From NCBI GenBank assembly GCA_023375785.1, contig SZWC01000095.1:23227-87226 (forward strand): a DNA stretch of 64,000 nt, given 5' to 3'. This DNA is from Penium margaritaceum. Its lineage: Eukaryota > Streptophyta > Zygnematophyceae > Desmidiales > Peniaceae. The position numbers and the translations under genes were made by a program. The notes below the pieces were generated by a model. It worked only from the letters and a program-made list of their open reading frames with translations. It did not search any database and was not told the origin of the DNA. Positions 56,251 through 64,000 of this stretch are shown here, in pieces (position 1 is the first letter of the stretch; every line of letters starts with the position of its first letter).

Positions 56251-56583
56251 GTTCCTCAAGACAAAAGGAGAGGTCAAGGAGAAACTGCAAGAGTTTATCT
56301 CGATGGTAGAGCGGCAGACAAGCATGAAGGTCAAGGCACTACACACGGACAACAATGGTGAGTGTGAGGCGTACAAAGGCTTGTTGAGCCAATACGGTAT
56401 CAACCACCAGACCACCACGCCTTACACCCCACAGAGCAATGGCGTTGCCGAGCGGATGAATCAGACTATCCTCGGCATGACACGAAGCATGCTCTTCGAC
56501 GCCAAACTCCCACTTTGCTTCTGGGCTTAAGCTGCAAGAACTGGTTGCTATCTTGTGAATCTCACTTCGGCAGCCGCGCTTGG
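56251..56583 (+). pseudogene. Copia-A element 5, right part (integrase core)
   Basis: Continues the integrase split at 51053: FLKTKGEVKEKLQEF, HTDNNGECEAY (second core Asp kept), QSNGVAERMNQTI (core Glu kept), LPLCFWA then TAA. It ends at a truncated B LTR at 56584. Confidence 0.8.
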
Positions 56584-57225
56584 TGTTGGAAAAGTTGTCA
56601 TCTGTTGGAAAAGTACCACATGCCTAGTGCAATCGTCGATCTGACTTCATCATTGGAAAGATCAGGTGGCAAAATATCTACGGTCTAAGTTTGAGGTCGA
56701 TCCAACAGTCGGATTGGGAGAAATGAATTTTCAAAGTTTTTGGGGACATCGACGACCGATATCCAGGTGACCATGGGCGATGGCTCCATGCCTTAGCCTG
56801 AGAAAAGAAAAATGCAAGAGGTCCAGGGTTAAGACCTGATAGAAGAGATATCCAAAAAGGTCCTTGGTCTTAGGATTGCCTTGTCGGAGTGTGATGACTA
56901 GGATAAAGGTACCTTTTCTTACTTTTTAGGTGAGGTGAGATCCTTGTGTGCTAGCCATGGACACATGGCGATTCTCCATGGGATTGTGGGTTATGTGACC
57001 ATTAAGAGTGTGTTATGAGAGCATTTTCTAGCTCTGTAGGTCGTGTGTGAGTGGTCAGCCTGATTGCTAGGCTGATTTATTCCCTTGTGTGAGATTATGG
57101 ACTCTAGTGTGTGAGCCTTAGCCTCCATGATGAAGTGGTGTGGCTTGTGAGAGGGCAGACTTGCCTAAGCTCTAGCTCTATATGCACTCCATCATTTTCA
57201 GTGATTCAACAACCATTGTGCAGCA
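56584..57225 (+). repeat. Copia-B LTR with internal deletion
   Basis: Begins TGTTGGAAAAG, loses about 60 bases near its start, then follows the B LTR to the CAACCATT region, where it joins integrase sequence. The normal LTR end, PBS and leader are absent. Confidence 0.72.
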
Positions 57226-58170
57226 TACTCCATGCTGCACGCGGCTCGCCTGACCTACGACTTCTGGGCTGAAGCAATGAGCACTGTGGTCTACATTAAG
57301 AACCATAGTCCAACTAAGGCGCTGGAGCAGATGACGCCGTACAAGGCGTGGTTTGGCAAGAAACTGAGCATGGGTCATCTCCGAGCGTTTGGCAGCCTGG
57401 CGCACATGCACGTGTCCAAGGAGAAGCGGCAGAAATGGGAGGAAAGAGTGGGCAAGTGCTGATGATTGGCTACAACGTGGCAAGAAAGGCCTATCGCCTC
57501 TACGGGATGGATACAGCCACGTCATGATCTCCACGGACGTCATCTTCAACGAGAGCAACGTCATCGGCACCAACATTGTCTGTGAAGAGGCAGCAGAACC
57601 AGCAGCTGACAAGAGAGTGGGAGCAAAAATCTTTCCTAACCCAGTCTCTCCTGATCCTTCCTCTACTATGACAGTGGAAGAATCACTCTACTCTCCCATG
57701 TCTGATGCAACATATACAACAGCCTCATCGGCAAAAGCAAAGGAGGGAGATGTAGCACCACCAGCAGCAGCAATTGTACCTCAAGCACTGCGCCAACCGC
57801 CAGCTAACACTCTAGCACCAGGTCGCAGGTACCCTCTTAGGGTGCATTACAAGCCTGGTGAGTACGGCCACTTCTGGATGCTGGAGAACCAGAACAGATG
57901 AATGACGCAGTTGCAGTAGATTCAGATTAGCCAACGTCATACAAGGAGGCCATGGCTGCACCGGATGTAGCAGATTGGGCACATGCCGTGTAGTAAGAGA
58001 TACATTCGCAGCTGGACAACGACATGTCGGAACTGACTGAGCGTCCACCTGGATGGAAGGTGATCAAGTGCAACATCGCCAAGGGCTACTCGCAACAGGA
58101 GGGCATCGACTACACAGAAACTTTTGCCCCTGTTGCAAAGTTTGCCTCTGTGCGCACGCTCCTCTCTTCT
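57226..58170 (+). pseudogene. Copia-B integrase C-terminus to RT start
   Basis: [29 protein letters not shown], a frameshift near 57455, the linker VTV(G/E)[25 protein letters not shown], then [22 protein letters not shown] as far as LLSS at about 58168. There an LTR segment replaces the rest. It has stops near 57927 and 57991. Confidence 0.75.
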
Positions 58171-58474
58171 GGATTATGTGACCACTAGGAGTGTGCCATG
58201 AGAGTATTTTATAGCTCTCTAGGTTGTGAGTGAGTGGTCAGCCTGATTGCTAGGCTGATTTCCTCTATTGTGTGAGATTATGGACTCTAGTGTGTGAGCC
58301 TTAGCCTCCATGGCTAAGTGGTGTGGCTTGTGAGAGGACTGACTTGCCCAAGCTCTAGCTCTATATGTACTCCATCATTTGAGAGATTCAACGACCATTC
58401 TTCAGCACAAGTAATGCCCTTCCAGTCCCACATGCTCGTTGCTCCAAGGTTCCCTCTCTCCTCCAGTTCCAACA
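58171..58474 (+). repeat. Copia-B LTR right-hand fragment
   Basis: The last 304 bases of a B LTR (GGTTATGTGACC-like to TTCCAACA), including both hairpins and the TATA-like box. Confidence 0.75.
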
Positions 58475-58962
58475 CGGACTAGAAAAGGGGGCCAACATAA
58501 TAAAACCTGCCGTTTGCCCCTAGCATATCAGTTAGAAGACAATATCACCCTCAGGATTACGGTTTGATACGGAGCAATTCATAAGCAATCACTTTCTAGA
58601 AACTACGTCCACGTGACACTTGGTCACTTTTGTGTGAGGTGCTAGCCAAATACCAGCTCTTGGGGCTTAGGCTATCTAGTGTCTTCTTTATACTGTTCCT
58701 TAGTTAGAGAACGTTCTAAGGAGCATCTAAGGCCAGATTGTGGAGTTAGAATGAGGAATGAACCTGGTACATATAGTCATATGCGTGGCTTCTGAGGTGT
58801 GTGGGTAGTGGCACTTTTGGGGTAGTCACTCCAGACCACCTCACCAGTCCGCCAATTCGCGCATCCAAGTGTCGCACGCTCCTCATGCATGGGGAAATGT
58901 CAAAGAGTTTTCCCCTGTGCAGGAAATTCAAAAACAAACCTCCGCACATCAAGGCTTGATCG
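58475..58962 (-). repeat. Diverged Copia-A-like LTR fragment
   Basis: Motifs of the A LTR in order (GACTAGAAAA, AATATCACCCTCAG, GAGCAATTCAT, TTGGTCACTTTTG, CTTGGGGCTTAG) but with large divergence. Bases 58475-58740 align best. The remainder to 58962 has no clear match, apart from a B-box-like GGTTCATTCC on the minus strand near 58757-58766. Confidence 0.5.
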
Positions 58963-59701
58963 TGTTCGATCAAGAGGAGAGAGGGAGCCTTGGAGTAGCG
59001 AGCATGTGTGATTGGAAGGGCATCACTTGTACTGAAGAATGGTTGTTGAATCACTCAAAATGATAGAGTACATATAGAGCTAGAGTTTGGGTAAGTCAGC
59101 CCTCTCACAAGCCACAGCACTGAGCCATGGAGGCTAGGGCTCACACACTACTGTCCATAATCTCACACAAGTGAGGAAATCAGCCTAGCAATCAGGCTGA
59201 CCACTCACACATGACCTAGAGAGCTAGAAAATGCTCTCATGGCATACTCCTAGTAGTCACATAACCCACAATGTCATGGAGAATCGCCATGTGTCCATGG
59301 TTAGCACACAAGGATCTCACCTGACCTAAAAAGTATTGAAAGGTACCTTTTTCCGAGTTCGCACACTCTGACAAGACAATCCTAAGATCAAGGATTTTTT
59401 TTGGATATTTCTCCCATCAGGTCTTGACCCTGGACCTCTTGCCTTTTTCTTTTCTCAGGCTAAGGCATGGAGCCATCGCCCATGGTCACCCGGATATCGG
59501 CGGTCGATGACCCCCAAAACTTTGAAAATTCATATCTCCCTGTCCGACTGTTGGATCGGCCTCAAACTTGGACCATAAACATTTTGCCACCAAATCATTC
59601 CAATGGTGAAATTGGATTGATGATCCGAGCACGCATCTGGTACTTTCCTGGAAATTGCTCCTCTGGACCTGAAACTAAGCCGGATGGCTCCTTTCCGAAC
59701 A
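58963..59701 (-). repeat. Copia-B LTR (minus)
   Basis: A 739-bp LTR (TGTTCGGAAAGG start at 59701, TCGAACA end at 58963), preceded on the right by the polypurine tract CAAACTGGGAGAT and the RNase H end. Confidence 0.8.
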
Positions 59702-59960
59702 ATCTCCCAGTTTGCCGCAGTCATAGTGGGCTGAGTCCACAGGCCTACATGCAAAACTGCTACTTCTCACGAGTCACTGGCTTAGTGCAGAAATCTGCGA
59801 CCTGCTTGCTAGTTGGAGTGAACTCCAGCTTGATAGCACCATGTGCCTGATGAAGTGATATGCGATGTCAATATGCTTAGTGCGTGCATGGTGCTCAGGA
59901 TTCTTGGCGAGTGCGATTGCGCTCTGGTTGTCGACGTGCATAGGAACTAGAACTAATATA
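59702..59960 (-). pseudogene. Copia-B RNase H C-terminal fragment
   Basis: Minus strand: CALAKNPEHHARTKHI-like, [13 protein letters not shown](Q/F)CM, then the polypurine tract. It is cut on the right by the plus-strand LTR that starts at 59961. Confidence 0.75.
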
Positions 59961-60530
59961 TGTTCGGAAAGGAGCCATCTGGCTCAGTTTCAGGTCCACA
60001 GGAGCAAGTTCCAAGAAAGTACCAGATGCCTGCTCCGATTGCCAACCCGACTTCACCATTGGAAAGATCGGGTGGCAAAATGTCTACGGTCCAAGTTTGA
60101 GGCCGATCCAACGGTCGGATTGGGAGATATGAATTTTCGAAGTTTCGGGGGTCATGGACCGTCGATGTCTGGGTGGGCATGGGTGATGACTCCATGCCTT
60201 AGCCTGAGAAAGGAAAAAGGCAAGAGGTCCAGGGTCAAGACCTGATGGGAGAAATATCCAAAAAAGGTCCTTGGTCTTAGGATTGCCTTGTCAGAGTGTG
60301 CTGACTAGGATAAAGGTACCTCTCCTTACTTTTTAGGTGAGGTGAGATCCTTGTGTGCTAGCCATGGACACATGGCGATTCTCCATGGGTTTGTGGGTTA
60401 TGTGACCACTAGGAGTGTGCCATGAGAGCATTCTCTAGCTCTCTAGGTCGTGTGTGAGTGGTCAGCCTGATTGCTAGGCTGATTNACATGCTCGCTGCTC
60501 CAAGTCTCCCTCTCTCCTCAAGTTCCAACA
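59961..60530 (+). repeat. 5' LTR of Copia-B element 8
   Basis: TGTTCGGAAAGG to TTCCAACA. The N at 60485 replaces about 170 bases, so hairpin II and the TATA-like box fall in the unassembled part. Confidence 0.82.
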
Positions 60531-60532
60531 TT

Positions 60533-60545
60533 TGGTATCAGAGCC
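60533..60545 (+). promoter_or_regulatory. Primer-binding site of Copia-B element 8
   Basis: TGGTATCAGAGCC, two bases after the LTR end, complementary to the plant initiator-Met tRNA 3' end. Confidence 0.88.
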
Positions 60546-60573
60546 AAGTTCTGCCACTTCCAGCCAGCACAGG

Positions 60574-60594
60574 CCGTCACTTTGAGAGTGACGG
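60574..60594 (+). promoter_or_regulatory. Post-PBS leader hairpin
   Basis: A perfect 8-bp stem (CCGTCACT with AGTGACGG) and 5-base loop TTGAG, 28 bases after the PBS. The same hairpin is intact at 25565-25585 and near 38497. In retroelements this position often holds dimerisation or packaging signals; that role is inferred here. Confidence 0.6.
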
Positions 60595-61130
60595 GTTGGG
60601 GTAAAACCTTCACCAGATTTGGCAATCGACCACGGGATCTTCAAGTTCAAGAGACAAGCTTTCCAACGAGCCCAAGATCGCGAACATCCAACATGCGGAT
60701 TGAGAGTTATGCTCAAAACGAGGTCGGCCAGGGCTACACTCTTGTCTATGAGTAAGACTGTCGCCTTGTGATGACCATAACTCTCTCATTTCTTTGTCAA
60801 ATTTAAAAAATGGCACATGCAAATTGTAGTATTTTTCCTAAGCTTTCCATTGGTGTAAACTGGCTGGTCTGAGTTGAAGTAGGAGCAGAAGCATATCCTG
60901 TTTTCAAGAGGGCATATCTTTCAAAATCCCCTGTTGATGACCCTGTTTTATGGGTCTATCTGAAAGGTTTTGAGCTGAATTTTCCAGTGGTGGGCTCAGT
61001 TTTTCAAAATTCCCAGTCTGCTGGCATCTTCAGTCCAATTTCTGTCAGACAGATTTCTGGCAGAAGCAACAGCAGAAGCAGGGGTAGCGCCGCCATCCAA
61101 GGGCAACGCTGAGCATCATCAAGGCTCAAA

Positions 61131-61991
61131 ATGGCAGCAGCTGGCGTTGTAATAGCAGCCCAGCCTTTGGAGAGGCTGGAGGGACGCGCCAACTTCACGT
61201 TTTGGAAGATCTGTACCGGCCTCCTTTTGGAGGAGTGGGGCTTGTGGGAGGTGGTGAGCGGCAACGAGCCAGCTCCATTTCCACAGGCAAAAGGCATCAA
61301 CGCAGCGCAGGTGGTGGCGAGGAAGACGCCGCAAAAAGGTGCAGCTGATGCGGGTTCTTCTGCAGCTGTACCAGCGACGTACGAGGAGTGGAAGAAGAAG
61401 GACAGGCAGGCCTACAGGTTGCTTGTTAACACCATCTCCAACTCGCATCTTCAGTACGTGAGTGACAAGGCTACTGCAAAGGAGGGGTGGGACACGTTGT
61501 GCAAGAAGTATGAGAGCAAGGATCCTGCATTCCTCATGCTTTTGGAGGAAAAGATGATGGCGCTGATAATACAGGGTGGTGAAGGGATGGAGGCGTATTT
61601 GGACAGGGCAAAGGAGCTGGCGAAACAGTTGAGAGCGGCTGGCAATCTTGTGGAAGAGATGCGCTTCATTCTCCTCTTGCTGAGGGGACTCCCAACCAGC
61701 TACGACACGGTGCGAGAGACGTTGGAGTGCCAGCCGACTCTCGACCTCGACTTCATCTGCACGCACTTGGTGCAGGTGGAACTGCGTCGCAATGCATCAA
61801 AGCACAATGGCGGCAGCAGCAGCAGTGAAGCAGCTTTCATGGCCATGGGCTCACGCAACCAGCAGCAGCAGCAGTCCGGGCAGCAGAGAGGCAAGAAGAA
61901 GGGCAAGTGCCACTATTGCCAAAAAGAGGGGCACTACAAGAAAGAGTGCTTCAAGTTTAAGAGAGACCATAAGGAGCAGCAGCAGCAGTAG
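61131..61991 (+). CDS. Copia-B gag (nucleocapsid precursor), intact
   Basis: 286 residues from ATG 61131 to TAG 61989. Copia gag would form the virus-like particle and bind element RNA. The N-terminal LERLEGRANFTFWKI and the central UBN2-type core (YEEWKKKDRQAYRLL, WDTLCKKYESKD, LPTSYDTVRETLECQ) are followed by the zinc knuckle CHYCQKEGHYKKEC at about residues 263-276, with all four CCHC ligands. The stop lies in a polyQ stretch, and the same frame stays open beyond it (CAA AAG CAG CAA) into protease, so gag and pol are separated by one TAG only. Confidence 0.85.
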   Translation: MAAAGVVIAAQPLERLEGRANFTFWKICTGLLLEEWGLWEVVSGNEPAPFPQAKGINAAQVVARKTPQKGAADAGSSAAVPATYEEWKKKDRQAYRLLVNTISNSHLQYVSDKATAKEGWDTLCKKYESKDPAFLMLLEEKMMALIIQGGEGMEAYLDRAKELAKQLRAAGNLVEEMRFILLLLRGLPTSYDTVRETLECQPTLDLDFICTHLVQVELRRNASKHNGGSSSSEAAFMAMGSRNQQQQQSGQQRGKKKGKCHYCQKEGHYKKECFKFKRDHKEQQQQ

Positions 61992-64000
61992 CAAAAGCAG
62001 CAATCTCCACAGCAACAGCAGCAGCAGTCACAGCAACGGCAGCAGCAGCAGCAGCAGCAGCAGAACCAGACTAGCGTGCGCCATTTTGGCAACATGAACG
62101 TCGCCAAGGAGGTGTGCGACCACCTCTTCATGGCGAAGTCTGACATGTCGCAGAAGAAAAAGGCGGATCTGGCATGGTACAAGGACTCGGGGTGTACCAA
62201 GAGTCTGACGCACCACAAGGAGTGGTTCACNCCTGATGCTGCGTTCAACCTTCTCTCAGTGTCCTCTCTCACCAACACAGGACTGCGCGTTGTCTTCGAT
62301 GATGACTATGGCTACATCCTCAACAAGGAAACAGGAGAGGAGTTGGCCAAGTCGGTGAAGGAGGGCGACATGTACCGCCTGCTGGGGGCGACCAAGATCC
62401 CGCGTGAGCACAGTCTTGCAGCAGTGGTGCAGGCGACAGATGGCAAGATCTGGCATGCGCGCTACGGCCACATTGGCATGCGCGCCTTGCAGCAGCTTCA
62501 AGCAAAGCAGATGGTGCGTGACCTGCCTACCATCTATAACTTTGAGCAGCAGTTATGCATCGGATGTTTGGAGGGGAAGCAACACCGTGAGGCGTTCTCT
62601 GGAGCAGGGGAGCGTGCGAAAGAGGTGTTGGAGTTGGTCCACACGGACTTGTGCGGACCGATGCAGACCCAGAGCTTTGGAGGCTCTAGGTATTTTCTCA
62701 CCTTCATTGATGATTTCAGCCGTTACACTGCTGTGTACTTCCTTTCCTCCAAGGACCAGTGCTTTGACAGGTTCAAGGAGTTCAAGGCCATGGTGGAGAA
62801 CCAATCTGGCAAGAAGATCAAGGCGTTGCGCAGCGACCGCGGTGGAGAGTACCTGAGCAAGGAATTCCAGGACTACCTTGCAGCAGCTCGCATCAAGGCG
62901 CAGCGTACCGCGCCATACTCGCCGCAGCAGAACGGTGTAGCAGAACGCGCCAACCGTACCATTGTGGAGTCGGCGCGCTCCATGCTGCACGCGGCTCGGC
63001 TGACCTACGACTTCTGGGCTGAAGCCGTGAGCACTGCGGTCTACATCAAGAACCGCAGTCCAACTAAGGCGCTGGAGCAGATGACGCCGTACGAGGCGTG
63101 GTTCGGCAAGAAGCCAAGTGTAGGTCATCTTCGCGCGTTTGGCAGTTTGGCGCACATGCACGTGCCAAAGCAGAAGCGGCAAAAGGTGGATGCGAAGAGT
63201 GCACAGATGCTGATGATTGGCTACAACGTGGTAAGCAAGGCGTATCACCTCTACGAGAGGGATACAGGCCACGTCATCATCTCCAGGGATGTCGTTTTCA
63301 ATGAGAGTAACGTCATCGGCACCAACATCGTGTGTGAAGAGGCAGCAGAACCAGCAGCTGAGAAGACAGTGGGAGTAGAAATTCTTCCTGACCCAGTTTC
63401 TCCCGATCCTTCCTCTACTATGACAGTGGGAGAATCACTCTACTCTCCCATGTCTGATGTTGCAGATACAGCAGCTTCATCGGCAGAAGCAGAGGAGGGA
63501 GATGTAGCACCACCAGCAGCAGCAGTTGTGCCAGCAGCACCGCGCCAGCCGCCCGCTAACGCTCCAGCACGAGGTCGCAGGTACCCTCTTAGGGTGCGTT
63601 ACAAGCCTGGTGAGCGCGGCCATTTCTGGATGCTGCAGAAACCAGAACTGATGAACGTCGCAGTTGCAGCAGATTCAGATGAGCCAACATCATACAAGGA
63701 GGCCATGGCTGCACCGGATGCAGCAGATTGGGCACAAGCCGTGCAGCAGGAGATACAGTCGCAGCTGGACAACGGTACGTGGGAGCTGACTGAGCGTCCA
63801 CCAGGACGTAAGGTGATCAAGTGCAAATGGGTGTTCAAGAAGAAGCGGGGAGTAGATGGTAACCTGGAAAAGTACAAGGCGAGGCTGGTCGCCAAGGGCT
63901 ACTCGCAGCAGGAGGGCATCGACTACACAGAAACTTTTGCCCCTGTTGCAAAGTTTGCCTCTGTGCGCACGCTCCTCTCTTATGCAGCAGCTGAGGACTT
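61992..64000 (+). CDS. Copia-B pol (protease, integrase, RT start), open to window end
   Basis: In frame with gag after the single TAG: the polyQ linker, then [12 protein letters not shown] and the protease motif [10 protein letters not shown]. The N at 62231 drops about 50 codons. From 62232 ([10 protein letters not shown]) to 64000 I found no stop in about 590 codons. Integrase has the zinc ligands [11 protein letters not shown] and CIGCLEG, and a core with HTDLCGPM (GAC at 62646), RSDRGGEY and AERANRT. The linker and RT N-terminus run to LLSYAAAED. RT catalytic YVDD and RNase H lie beyond the window. This is the best candidate for a recently active copy. Confidence 0.8.
62231..62231. other. 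Assembly join (N) with missing sequence
   Basis: GAGTGGTTCAC-N-CCTGATGCTGCG. Compared with 53672-53816, about 150 bases are missing, so the copy itself need not be deleted here. Confidence 0.75.

Larger units (their letters stand above)
60531..61130 (+). other. Leader of Copia-B element 8
   Basis: A 600-base untranslated leader with PBS and hairpin at its start. No conserved ORF is seen. The last bases before the gag ATG are GGCTCAAA, the same in all B copies. Confidence 0.75.
59961..64000 (+). mobile_element. Copia-B element 8, best preserved (3' end outside window)
   Basis: LTR 59961-60530, PBS, leader, gag with intact knuckle, and a pol frame open to the last base. The LTR is shortened around an N at 60485. 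A second N at 62231 drops roughly 150 bp of the protease/pre-integrase region. The left flank is AATATA; the target duplication cannot be tested because the right end is outside. Confidence 0.85.

Noticed and set aside
61119-61766. 215-codon minus-strand frame opposite Copia-B gag (also opposite element 3 near 37273-37920)
   Set aside because: The antisense frame recurs in several copies only because the gag codon pattern leaves it open. It shows no domain and decays where gag decays. A real antisense gene is not supported, though the recurrence was noted.
1-64000. CRISPR arrays, phage or bacterial defence systems
   Set aside because: No regularly spaced short direct repeats, operon structure or ribosome-binding sites were seen. 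All recognisable coding sequence is eukaryotic copia-type.

Overview
The window is plant-type nuclear DNA made almost entirely of nested, rearranged Ty1/copia LTR retrotransposons. No host gene, rRNA, canonical tRNA, CRISPR array or bacterial feature was recognised. The primer-binding sites (TGGTATCAGAGCC, the plant initiator-Met tRNA type), the copia domain order (gag, protease, integrase, reverse transcriptase, RNase H) and 5-bp target duplications all point to a green plant or streptophyte alga. I cannot name the species. Eight single-N joins, several with the same sequence on both sides, and one 413-base N run show a draft assembly with unresolved repeats.

There are two families. Copia-A has LTRs of about 700-760 bp starting TGTT and ending TGACA, and each readable A LTR carries a tRNA-like block. 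Copia-B has LTRs of about 738 bp (TGTTGGGAAAGG...CCAACA), a tRNA-iMet PBS, a 600-650 bp untranslated leader with a hairpin just after the PBS, a 287-codon gag with a CCHC knuckle, and a polyQ linker into pol. A third group is derived from B: three gag-only elements (27-32.6 kb) that share the same internal deletions and so look like a non-autonomous (TR-GAG-like) lineage.

Layout. 1-5.5 kb: Copia-A1 (+), inserted in a Copia-B (-) copy that continues to 9.6 kb and is also hit by a solo A LTR at 6.45 kb. 9.6-14.57 kb: B2 (-), sharing an LTR with the previous copy. 14.57-19.0 kb: an inverted B copy (+) meeting B2 head to head inside gag. 19.0-22.7 kb: rearranged B fragments (+) with a fold-back. 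22.7-26.7 kb: B5 (-). 26.7-32.6 kb: the gag-only tandem array (-). 32.6-39.3 kb: B3 (-), with two LTRs, a nearly complete polyprotein and the large gap. 39.3-40.1 kb: an old LTR. 40.1-50.2 kb: Copia-A copies, one (+) followed by two (-) in tandem sharing an LTR. 50.2-56.6 kb: an A fragment (+) split by a complete nested B element with a GTTCC target duplication. 56.6-60 kb: B fragments and a diverged A-like LTR. 60-64 kb: the best-preserved B copy (+), whose pol frame is open to the window end.

Functionally this is a graveyard with a few young members. Most polyproteins carry stops, many of them at ancestral CAG codons, and several have lost catalytic residues. The copies at 53.5 kb and 60-64 kb retain intact DD35E integrase frames. 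The most interesting signals are the tRNA-like block inside A LTRs, the gag-only lineage with an apparent replacement polypurine tract, and stop codons that recur at the gag-pol boundary of Copia-B.
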